Source: Alphaproteobacteria bacterium (GTDB taxonomy: Bacteria; Pseudomonadota; Alphaproteobacteria; Bin95). From it: a DNA stretch of 61,176 nt. The stretch spans positions 1 through 61,176 of the forward strand of contig JAJEIH010000024.1 in assembly GCA_022827685.1 (NCBI GenBank), given 5' to 3'. Under the pieces are notes generated by a model, which saw only the letters and a program-made list of their open reading frames with translations, was not told where the DNA came from and did no database searches. Shown here piece by piece: positions 36,098 to 42,890 of the stretch; the first letter of the stretch is position 1; every line of letters begins with the position of its first letter. The position numbers and the translations under genes are program-made.

Positions 36098-36541
36098 TCA
36101 GAGCAGCTCGCCCTGCGGGGCGGGCTCCGGGCCGCCATTGCCGTTCCCGGCCTTCTCCGGTTCCGCCAGGGCCGTGGCGACCCGCTTCGCCGTCCCTTCG
36201 CCCATTGCGGGCGCGAGAACCGCGCACAGCTCCGCCGTCCGGCCCGAAGCGGCAAGCTCGACCGCCCAGGCCGCGAACAGCACCGCAAGCCGTTCCCGCA
36301 TCCCGGACCGCGACAGGCCGCCGCCGCTTCCTCCCGACAGCAGCGGCCGCAGACGGCGCACCGCCTCCAGCAGGCCCCGCTCGCCCTCGATCGCCCGGCC
36401 CTCCGCCAGCGCCGCATCCACGAGATAGCGCGAGACTGACTGCTCCTGCTTCCGCGCCCGCTCCGCGACCTGCGCCCATTCCTCGTCCGTCGCCGAAATC
36501 GAAAGCCGCGCAAGCGCCGAACCGGGCGGCGGGCCGCTCAT
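36098..36541 (-). CDS. Ribbon-helix-helix (MobC/CopG-like) DNA-binding protein 1
   Basis: This 147-residue protein opens with a beta strand and two helices typical of RHH or MobC accessory proteins: RLSISATDEEWAQVAERARKQEQ then SVSRYLVDAAL. A helical C-terminal part ends in a Gly/Pro-rich tail. MobC-type proteins assist relaxases at the transfer origin or act as repressors. Its start overlaps the stop of the upstream RHH gene (ATGA), so both come from one transcript. That transcript begins near the palindrome array at 36.9-37.2 kb, the natural candidate for their binding site. Confidence 0.65.
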   Translation of the reverse strand: MSGPPPGSALARLSISATDEEWAQVAERARKQEQSVSRYLVDAALAEGRAIEGERGLLEAVRRLRPLLSGGSGGGLSRSGMRERLAVLFAAWAVELAASGRTAELCAVLAPAMGEGTAKRVATALAEPEKAGNGNGGPEPAPQGELL

Positions 36542-36822
36542 GGTCCTTCCTCCCCGGCCGCCCTCTCTTCACTGGCGCCGTCGTCGGCCGCCGCATCACG
36601 AACAAGGCCGGCGAGACCGATCAGCCGGCGGACGCCTGCATGCAGTTCCGCCCGTTCCGCCGCCGTCAAGCCGGCAGCCGTTCCCCCGGCCACGCCATCC
36701 GCCAGCCCCCGCTCCAGCACGAAGGAGGAAACCGTCATCCCGGCCGCCGCCGCCCGCGCCCCGATCGCGTCGCGCTCCTCCGGGCTGCAGTACACGCTGC
36801 GCGGGCGCTTGTTGCCCGTCAT
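36538..36822 (-). CDS. Ribbon-helix-helix (MobC-like) DNA-binding protein 2
   Basis: From the ATG at 36822 the product has 94 residues. KRPRSVYCSPEERDAIGARA gives the DNA-binding strand and first helix, and AGMTVSSFVLERGL gives the second. The arrangement is that of MobC/RHH plasmid proteins. A third paralogue (KRPRSVMATDSEWRLV) is encoded at 42573-42890. The array of seven palindromes begins about 80 bases upstream of this start, so autoregulation or a relaxosome/partition role is plausible. Up to twelve further codons are open upstream. Confidence 0.65.
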   Translation of the reverse strand: MTGNKRPRSVYCSPEERDAIGARAAAAGMTVSSFVLERGLADGVAGGTAAGLTAAERAELHAGVRRLIGLAGLVRDAAADDGASEERAAGEEGP

Positions 36823-36903
36823 GGCCGCCCTCCCCCGACGCCCGGCATGCCGCAATCCGCCGGGTCCGCAGGCAGGTCAGGACCGGCGCATCCCTGCGGC
36901 GCC

Positions 36904-37157
36904 CTTGTGGCGCAATGACACAAGGCGGTCATCGCCTGCCGCCCTGAAGCACGGCAAATTCTTGTAGCGCAGCGCCACAAGGCGGCAATCTTATGGCGCA
37001 ACAACACAAGCCGTAGGTCTTATGGTGGAACGCCATAAGGCCGGCATCGCCTGCCGCCCCGCAACACGGCGAATCCTTGTGGTGCGGCACCATAAGCGCA
37101 GCGTCCTTGTGGCATGGCAACATAAGGCTGGCGTTCCTTGTGGTGCGGCAACACAAG
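36904..37157. repeat. Array of seven 21-nt imperfect palindromes (iteron-like)
   Basis: Seven units of exactly 21 nt begin at 36904, 36961, 36990, 37019, 37076, 37106 and 37137. Each starts CTTGTGG, CTTGTAG or CTTATGG and ends ACACAAG, CCACAAG, CCATAAG or ACATAAG, so arms of about seven bases pair around a variable GC-rich centre. Spacing is 29-31 bp or 57 bp. The two 57-bp gaps hold related filler (CATCGCCTGCCGCCC), which reveals an older repeat of about 115 bp. The array sits between divergent RHH genes and the zinc-ribbon gene. Iterons, a centromere, a transfer-origin region or an operator array are the options. Confidence 0.85.
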
Positions 37158-37466
37158 CATGGCCGCTCCCGTCCGGTCAACCGCCCTGCCTGACCCGGTC
37201 GGGCACGGTGCCAGCGACAGGCGCGGCGCGGTCCGTGCCGGTGCTGGCGGCCGGCAGCGCCCGCTCACCCGGCGACGGTCGGAAACGGCGCCAGCCTGCT
37301 GAAGTCCGGCCCCGGGGTGCTCTTCGCTTTCTCCGGTAACGCCGTCGAGGGCGTCCGGGGATAGCCGAAATATCACCGGCTCGATTTCCGGCCGCCCGAT
37401 TTGCCCCCGATCAGGGACCGCCGCGATCCCCGCCTGCATGCCCGGCCGGCCAGACGCCGCCGCCGA

Positions 37467-37594
37467 CCGTTCCCGGCGAACGGCGGAGCCTGCCTGTCCG
37501 GCCGAAAGGTCGGGAAAGGGTTGTCGGGGCGATGTCCGCGGGGCGCCCGTCCGACCGGCTCCCGCGCCCGTTCCGCCAGCAGGAGACGTCGCCC
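37467..37594 (+). promoter_or_regulatory. Shared hairpin leader, copy A (before zinc-ribbon gene)
   Basis: The segment AAAGGTCGGGAAAGGGTTGT (37505-37524), followed by TCGGGGCGAT and an AGGAGAC ribosome site, recurs before the genes at 41241 and 41763. The 3' arm CGGGAAAGG (37511-37519) can pair with CCGTTCCCG (37467-37475) with one mismatch. Copies A and B are alike for nearly 95 bases, up to the start codon. Confidence 0.6.
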
Positions 37595-38890
37595 ATGCCG
37601 GCTTCCGCCCCCCGTCCTACGCATCTGCCTGCCGAAGAGGCGGGCTGCCGTTGCTGCGGCGCCGGCGCTTCCACGGAGGCGGCGCCCGCCCGGCGGTCCA
37701 ACGCCTCGCGCGCCCGGGACCGGCTTGCCGCGCTCGGACTCTGTCTGAACTGCGGCCGCGTTCAACCGCCCGACGGGGCGAAATACTGCCCGGAATGCAA
37801 GGAGCGCCGCCGCGCCAGCGATCGGAAGGCGGCCCGCAAACGCCGCCTGCTGCGAAGCAACCGGGGCCTCTGCCAGGAATGCGGCGCCACCCCCGAAAAG
37901 CCCCGCCGGCGGCTCTGCGAGGCCTGCAACGAAAAACATCTCGCGCTCAGCCGCCGGCGCCTGCAAGAGCGCAAGGAAGAACGGCAAAAGGCCGGCCTCT
38001 GCGTACAGTGCGGGAACAGGGCGCCGGCCGAAGGCAATGCGTGCTGCGACGACTGCCTCGCCGCGCGCCGGCGGACCTACCGCGCCCGGATCGACCGCCG
38101 CCGCCGGCAGGCCGACCGCTCGCTCTGCATCGAGTGCGGCAGGGCCCCTCCTGCACCCGACAGCCGGCGCTGTCCGGCTTGCCAGCCGCTTCCCGCCAAA
38201 CGGGACAAGGAGGCCGCCAGACGCCGCCGGGACGCCCGCAAGGCCGTCGGTCTGTGCATCGTCTGCGGACGGCATGCCGCCGCGCGCGGCCGCCTGGCCT
38301 GCAAAACCTGTCTGGCCGCCGAGCTGGACCGGTACAATCAGAGGGCCCTCGCCCGGGTCTCCCAAGGGCTTTGCATCCGCTGCGGCAAGACCGCCCCCGC
38401 CGAGGGGTCGACCGCATGTGCGCCCTGTCGGGACGAGCGCCGCGTTGCCGAACGCGCGAGATGGCATCGCAGGGTCGCCGACGCCCAAGCGCGGGGCGTT
38501 TGTGTCCACTGCACAAAACGGCCTCCCGACCCCGGGTCCGTTTCCTGCGCGGACTGCCGCGAGGCGCGCCTCGCCACTCATCGCCGCCGCTACCATACGG
38601 TGACCCGCGAGCGCCAGTCTGCCGGTCTTTGTCCGCGCTGTGGCATCCGCCCCCCGGAGCCGTTCATGCGGGAATGCGGCCCCTGCCGCGACCGGCAGCG
38701 CTCCTACAGCTATCGCGGCATGCCCGACCTGCCGACGCAATACACCGTGATCGAAATCGCCGACGGCACCGATCACGGTACCTGGCAGACGCCAATGGAG
38801 GTCGCCGCCGCGCTCGCCTTTGCCAGGCTCTCGCTCGACGATGTCGAAATCCTGACCGACGCCGGCCCGGCCGTATTCGCCGGCCGCTGA
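37595..38890 (+). CDS. Protein with eight tandem zinc-ribbon repeats
   Basis: This 431-residue protein contains eight near-identical modules, each GLCxxCG followed by about ten residues and CxxC. First cysteines lie at C50, C93, C136, C178, C221, C260, C303 and C346. The period is 43 residues except for single steps of 42 and 39. Between modules run strongly basic helices (for example RRRASDRKAARKRRLLR). A degenerate CRCC lies at 18-21 and a small acidic C-terminal domain at about 375-431. Four-cysteine modules joined by basic helices suggest nucleic-acid binding. AGGAGA nine bases before the ATG at 37595 sets the start. I know no named family with this layout. The gene shares its leader with ssb. 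A group II intron abuts its stop codon. Confidence 0.75.
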   Translation: MPASAPRPTHLPAEEAGCRCCGAGASTEAAPARRSNASRARDRLAALGLCLNCGRVQPPDGAKYCPECKERRRASDRKAARKRRLLRSNRGLCQECGATPEKPRRRLCEACNEKHLALSRRRLQERKEERQKAGLCVQCGNRAPAEGNACCDDCLAARRRTYRARIDRRRRQADRSLCIECGRAPPAPDSRRCPACQPLPAKRDKEAARRRRDARKAVGLCIVCGRHAAARGRLACKTCLAAELDRYNQRALARVSQGLCIRCGKTAPAEGSTACAPCRDERRVAERARWHRRVADAQARGVCVHCTKRPPDPGSVSCADCREARLATHRRRYHTVTRERQSAGLCPRCGIRPPEPFMRECGPCRDRQRSYSYRGMPDLPTQYTVIEIADGTDHGTWQTPMEVAAALAFARLSLDDVEILTDAGPAVFAGR

Positions 38891-40990
38891 GTAGGGTCGG
38901 GCCGGAGCGCCTTGGCGGCCTTGCGGCCGCCGGGTTTCTCCGGCCCGCCCTCCGAACCGGACATGCACCTTTCGTTATGCATCCGGCTCTCCAAAGGCTT
39001 TGGCGAAGTCAGGAGCCTTCATCCATTTGAGCTCAAAACGCTGGACCTGAACATAGGCCATGCGGTGTTGCTCAGCGCTGCCCTCGGCCCAGACCCGGGT
39101 GCCGGGGTGAACCCGGCTGGTCCGACGCCATATTGCGGTCAGCTTCCTCTTGGGGACACGCTTGTGCTTGCTCCGCAACCACAACCAGAGCCGGTAGTCC
39201 ACATACCAGTCCAGTGCGGACAGGATACGTTTGGCCCCGATACAGTAGCGGAAGTAGCCAGCCCATCCCCGGAGGATTGGATTGATTTCCCGGAGCATGC
39301 TTTCGAGCGACCGGACTTGCGTCTGCCGCCTGAGCATCTTCTTGATCCGCCGGCGGAAATCGTTGACCACCTCCTTCGGGATCTCGACCCGACACCCATA
39401 GCCAAACCGGTCATCCCATTTGAGACGAACCCGGCAGCCCAGGAACCGGACGCCTTCCGTCAGTCTGGTGATCCGCGTCTTCTGTTCCGACAGCGTCAGC
39501 CCCATCTCCTCGCGCAGCCACTCGGCGAGTGCTTGCCTCTCGGCAAACGCATCGCCGTATGCGCCCGACACGAATATCAGGAAGTCGTCGGCATACCGGA
39601 CCGGGTAGAAGACCGGTCGCCCGGCCCTCCTGTCCCGCGTGCGCCGGGCCTCGCCCCTTCTCGCTCCGTCTGTTCGGAGCTTGGGATCATGCGGGTGCCT
39701 GACCCATTGCCAATACCGTTCCTCGATCGCGCTCAGCGCGATGTTGGCCAGTAGCGGCGACAGGACGCCCCCTTGAGGCGTGCCGGTGGCCGTCGGACTG
39801 TAGATGAAGTCCTCCAGCACCCCGGCCTTGAGGAACCGCACAATCAGCCGGTTCACCTTCCGGTCCGCGCAGGATTTCCGCACGCGGTCCATCAAATGAT
39901 GGTGGCCGATGTTGTCAAAGCAGCCCTCGATGTCGCCCTCGATCACCCATTGATAGGGAGGATCGCGAAGCATTCCATCCGCCCCGCGTCTGCTGGGGCG
40001 AATGGTCCGCCGGATATGTTCGAGTGCGCCGTGGCAGCCCCGTCCGGGCCGGAACCCGTATGAGACCTGCCAGAAACGCGCCTCGAAGATCGGCTCCAGG
40101 ATATTCTTGACCGCGCATTGAACGACGCGATCAGCGACGGTGGGGATACCGAGGGGTCGGAACTTCCCCGGTCTGCCCGGTTTCGGAATCCACTTTCGCC
40201 TCGCGGGCGACGGGCGGTAGCTGCTGTTTCGCAGCGCCTCCCGCAGCCCGTCCAGGAAGAGCGATACGCCTCCGTCACCGGCGGCGATTTTCGCCACCGT
40301 CAACCCGTCGATGCCCGGCGTCCGTCTGCCCTTGTTATGGGCAATCGTATGCCATGCGCAGCGAAGGTTTCGTGGGTCGGTGACCCAATTCCACACATCG
40401 CCATAGGCGCCTTCGGGCGTCTCCTTACTCCACTGGTACAACTTCCGCTGCACGCCGAGGAGCCAAGCCCTGTCGGCCTGATTGTCCGAGTCCACGGACA
40501 GTTCCTCCGTCATGGAAGCCGTTCCACCTTCTGCCCCCCTTCGCCCTGTATGCGGCTTTCCCGCACTCCGACTACTACGAGGGCTCCGCCCCCATGCGGC
40601 CCGTCTCCGTTCTCCGCGGCTAGCCCGGCTCCGTACCGGGCGGACAGCATGGGTTCCCGTGTTCCGATGACAAACCTCAGACCCTTAGGCGGCATGCTTT
40701 ACCCCTTGCGGCTCGGGGGCACGGGTTAGAAGGGTTGACCCGTGCCCGAGAGCGCTAGGCGCTCTCGCCAGTCGGTAGAAGGGAAACCGACCGGATCGGT
40801 CCGCAGTCCCCTCCGCCCCGTCGGGCCATAGAGGGTTGGGGAATAAATGAAGAGGCTTCTGACGCATGCTTCGTACGTCCTCGCCATAGGTCCTGTGGTA
40901 GCCCGGCCCGCGAGCGACGGCTCGCGCCCGGTACAGTTCAGATCGCAGCTTTCTCGCCCCGCCGCCGGAAAACGGCAGAACTTCGCGACC
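38891..40990 (-). mobile_element. Group II intron with its maturase gene
   Basis: On the minus strand the intron ends just after the maturase gene. A domain V-like hairpin (GAGCCGGATGCAT ... TGCATGTCCGGTTC) is followed by a domain VI-like stem (GGGCCGGAG ... CTCCGGCCC) and an end GACCCTAC. That puts the 3' boundary at about 38891, directly next to the stop codon of the zinc-ribbon gene on the other strand. The 5' boundary is not certain; it lies near 40990, just inside a perfect 9-bp hairpin at 40996-41020 that may have been the insertion target. The intron is about 2.1 kb. Confidence 0.75.
38975..40513 (-). CDS. ltrA: Group II intron reverse transcriptase/maturase
   Basis: The 512-residue protein copies intron RNA into DNA and helps it fold. 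The reverse-transcriptase blocks run in order: KWIPKPGRPGKFRPLGIPTV, WVIEGDIEGCFDNIGHHHL, TPQGGVLSPLLANI and the catalytic VRYADDFLIFV. These are followed by the maturase (X) domain (NPILRGWAGYFRYC). No HNH endonuclease motif is visible at the C-terminus, so insertion probably uses replication-fork primers. The ORF is full length for the family and appears intact. The upstream bases (domain IV) carry the usual GGTGGAACG leader. Confidence 0.93.
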   Translation of the reverse strand: MTEELSVDSDNQADRAWLLGVQRKLYQWSKETPEGAYGDVWNWVTDPRNLRCAWHTIAHNKGRRTPGIDGLTVAKIAAGDGGVSLFLDGLREALRNSSYRPSPARRKWIPKPGRPGKFRPLGIPTVADRVVQCAVKNILEPIFEARFWQVSYGFRPGRGCHGALEHIRRTIRPSRRGADGMLRDPPYQWVIEGDIEGCFDNIGHHHLMDRVRKSCADRKVNRLIVRFLKAGVLEDFIYSPTATGTPQGGVLSPLLANIALSAIEERYWQWVRHPHDPKLRTDGARRGEARRTRDRRAGRPVFYPVRYADDFLIFVSGAYGDAFAERQALAEWLREEMGLTLSEQKTRITRLTEGVRFLGCRVRLKWDDRFGYGCRVEIPKEVVNDFRRRIKKMLRRQTQVRSLESMLREINPILRGWAGYFRYCIGAKRILSALDWYVDYRLWLWLRSKHKRVPKRKLTAIWRRTSRVHPGTRVWAEGSAEQHRMAYVQVQRFELKWMKAPDFAKAFGEPDA

Positions 40991-40995
40991 CCCTT

Positions 40996-41020
40996 CCTCC
41001 CGGCACCCTTCGCCGGGAGG
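40996..41020. terminator. Perfect 9-bp hairpin next to the intron 5' end
   Basis: CCTCCCGGC and GCCGGGAGG pair perfectly around a 7-base loop. There is no T-tract, so termination is uncertain. Some bacterial group II introns insert after terminator-type hairpins, and the intron begins just beside this one. Confidence 0.45.
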
Positions 41021-41118
41021 GGCGGCATTTCAGCCGCCGGTCGATCATCGGCGCGACCAAGTGTCTGGATTACTTCACGTTTTCCTCCTCTTGGTCTTCA
41101 CGGCGCACCCCTTCGTTT

Positions 41119-41240
41119 CCCTTTCCCGGCCTTGGCGGTCTCGACGCCGGAAAGGTGGGGAAAGGGTTGTCGGTGCGATCCCTGCGGGTGGCCGGTCCTC
41201 CGGCTCCCGCTTCCCTTCCTCCAACAGGAGACATCGCACC
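41119..41240 (+). promoter_or_regulatory. Shared hairpin leader, copy B (before the 102-aa gene)
   Basis: Arms CCCTTTCCC (41119-41127) and GGGAAAGGG (41158-41166) pair perfectly. An inner stem (GGCG/CGCC) is followed by the shared AAAGGT and then GGGTTGTCGG. The rest, through ACAGGAGACATCGC before the ATG, aligns with copy A. The same stem in copy C has a compensated base change. Confidence 0.65.
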
Positions 41241-41549
41241 ATGTCCGCCACCACGGCTTCCCTTCGCCCCGATGCGAACGCCTTCCTCACCTACGTCTTC
41301 GGCCGCGGCCTCCAGGACGAGCACTATGTCGTCGAGCGCTACCGCAGCACGATAGACGGTATCCGCCGGCTGCCGGGCGGCAAGGGCCATCCGCTGACCC
41401 TGTCGCTGGAGACCGTACGCGAACTCCGCCCCGCGCGCAACGAGATCCTGATCTGCAAGGGCCAGAAGACCGAAGACTCGGGAGTGCAATATTGGGGCAG
41501 CTCCGCCGTCTTCGGGCATATGCTGGAGCGGAGCCGGTTCCCCCGCTGA
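41241..41549 (+). CDS. 102-residue element protein of unknown function
   Basis: The product (SATTASLRPDANAFLTYVFG then RGLQDEHYVVERYRSTIDGI) is a small soluble alpha/beta-looking protein ending FGHMLERSRFPR. I recognise no family. ACAGGAGAC sits eight bases before the ATG, which is preferred to an open frame beginning at 41061. It is the middle one of three genes under the shared hairpin leader, with ssb next. In plasmids, genes in this setting are often early-expressed establishment or anti-defence proteins. Such a role here is inference from context. Confidence 0.6.
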   Translation: MSATTASLRPDANAFLTYVFGRGLQDEHYVVERYRSTIDGIRRLPGGKGHPLTLSLETVRELRPARNEILICKGQKTEDSGVQYWGSSAVFGHMLERSRFPR

Positions 41550-41657
41550 CGGCAAGGGCGGGCAACCGGGTGCGGGCGGCATCGCTCCGTCCGCGCCCCC
41601 TTCGCCCCGCCCGCGATCCGCCGGAGCGCCTTTCGTCCGGCATCACGATCATCGCTT

Positions 41658-41762
41658 CCCCTTCCCGGCCTGCGCTGGCATCCACGCCGCAAAGGTCGGG
41701 AAGGGGTTGTTCGGGGTGAGTTGTAACGGCTCGCAAACAAACTCTCGCAAGGAGAAATCATC
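41658..41762 (+). promoter_or_regulatory. Shared hairpin leader, copy C (before ssb)
   Basis: Arms CCCCTTCCC (41658-41666) and GGGAAGGGG (41698-41706) pair perfectly around a 31-base loop that again ends AAAGGTC. Compared with copy B, one base pair has changed on both sides, which is compensatory covariation. After GGGTTGT the sequence diverges from copies A and B, and AAGGAG precedes the ssb ATG. Confidence 0.65.
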
Positions 41763-42176
41763 ATGATCGGCCTCAATCGCGTCGACCTGATCGGCAATCT
41801 GGGCGCGGACCCCGAGTTCCGCAGCCTCCCCGGCGGCGGCGAAGTCGCCAATTTCAGCATCGCCACCAATGACGGCTACCGCGACCGGCAGTCCGGCGAA
41901 TACAGGCAGCAGACGGAGTGGCACCGGGTCACCGTCTTCCAGGACGGCCTGGTGGCCATGCTGCGCAAGCACGCCGCCAGGGGCCGCCAGGCGCACGTCA
42001 CCGGCAAGCTGCGCACCCGCAAGTGGAAGGACCGCGACGGCAACGACCGCTATACCACCGAGATCGTGGTCGGCCCGCGCGGCGCCATCAACTTCTTCGA
42101 TGCCAGGCCGGAGCGGGCGGACAACCGGCCGCCGGCGCCGCCCCCGGAAGCATACGAGATGGACCTCGCCGCCTGA
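41763..42176 (+). CDS. ssb: Single-stranded DNA-binding protein
   Basis: The 137-residue protein has the OB-fold of bacterial SSB: NRVDLIGNLGADPEFRSLPG, VANFSIATND, QTEWHRVTVFQ, GRQAHVTGKLRTRKWKDRDG and RYTTEIVV. SSB coats single strands during replication, repair and conjugative entry. The linker is short, and the canonical acidic C-terminal tip that recruits partner enzymes is absent. The chain ends PPEAYEMDLAA. AAGGAG precedes the ATG at 41763. A strong terminator follows within 25 bases. It is probably the element's own SSB rather than the chromosomal one. Confidence 0.92.
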   Translation: MIGLNRVDLIGNLGADPEFRSLPGGGEVANFSIATNDGYRDRQSGEYRQQTEWHRVTVFQDGLVAMLRKHAARGRQAHVTGKLRTRKWKDRDGNDRYTTEIVVGPRGAINFFDARPERADNRPPAPPPEAYEMDLAA

Positions 42177-42196
42177 GCCATCGACATCGTCCCTCC

Positions 42197-42230
42197 GCCC
42201 CGGAGCCCCGTCGGGTTCCGGGGCCTTTTC
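42197..42230 (+). terminator. Rho-independent terminator after ssb
   Basis: GCCCCGGA (42197-42204) pairs with TCCGGGGC (42217-42224), followed by CTTTTC. It should end the ssb transcript. Confidence 0.85.
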
Positions 42231-42263
42231 AATTTCTCCTCGCACATCGCCCGAACTGTTGCC

Positions 42264-42293
42264 GCCCCGAGGCTCTGGCTTCGGGGCGTTTTT
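42264..42293 (+). terminator. Second rho-independent terminator
   Basis: GCCCCGA (42264-42270) pairs with TCGGGGC (42281-42287), followed by GTTTTT. It backs up the first terminator. The 280 bases up to the RHH gene at 42573 hold no supported gene. Confidence 0.8.
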
Positions 42294-42572
42294 CATTCCG
42301 CCATCCCGCGACTGTCTTCATTGCGGGAAATCCGCGCGGGCGCCACCGTGGCGCTAGCGCCCCGGCATGGCGCCCAGGGGCTCCGGACACGCGGGCGCTG
42401 GCGCCCACGGGCGCGCTCCGCGGAACCCACGGCCGCGTCCCACGGATTCCACGGACCCTCCAGGGAGCGCGTCCAGCATCACGCGCGCGCTCCACGAAAT
42501 CCATGGACGCCGGGGCGCGCTGCAACCGGTATTTGCAGACAACCGGCGCAGTATCGCCAGCCCGCGTCCATC

Positions 42573-42890
42573 TCATCCCTCCCTCTCGTCCTCCGCCACA
42601 GAGGCTTCCGCTTCCTCCACCAGACGCCGCCAGACGCCTTCCCGGCCCTCCTGCGCCAGCCGCAGGCGCTCCGCCAGCGAAAGAAGGCGCAGATCGACCG
42701 CAAGGCGCCGCTGCGCCGCCGCCGGCAGCCCGCCGTCCCCGGCCGCCGCCTCCGCAGGCGCAAGCCCGCGCGACAGCAGGAACTCCGAGGCCGACATCCC
42801 CGCCCTTTCCGCCCGGCCGCGCACCAGGCGCCACTCGCTGTCGGTCGCCATCACCGAGCGCGGCCTCTTCCTGCCGTCATCCCCAGCCAA
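42573..42890 (-). CDS. Ribbon-helix-helix (MobC-like) DNA-binding protein 3
   Basis: From a TTG start at 42890, with GGAGGGAGAGG four to five bases upstream, the product has 105 residues. It resembles the 36538 gene: KRPRSVMATDSEWRLVRGRA then AGMSASEFLLSRGL, with a helical C-terminus. The position beside a repeat-rich non-coding tail makes it a candidate accessory protein for an origin of transfer or replication there. Longer starts upstream would run through the repeats and are less likely. Confidence 0.55.
   Translation of the reverse strand: MAGDDGRKRPRSVMATDSEWRLVRGRAERAGMSASEFLLSRGLAPAEAAAGDGGLPAAAQRRLAVDLRLLSLAERLRLAQEGREGVWRRLVEEAEASVAEDEREG

Noticed and set aside
36904-37157. CRISPR array interpretation of the seven repeats
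   Set aside because: Repeats are imperfect palindromes of 21 nt with spacers as short as 8 bp and related filler; no cas genes are present.
36819-37180. Minus-strand frames across the palindrome array with repeated HK/CH residues
   Set aside because: They merely translate the 21-nt repeats; units shift frame because spacing is 29-31 bp, so coding is unlikely.
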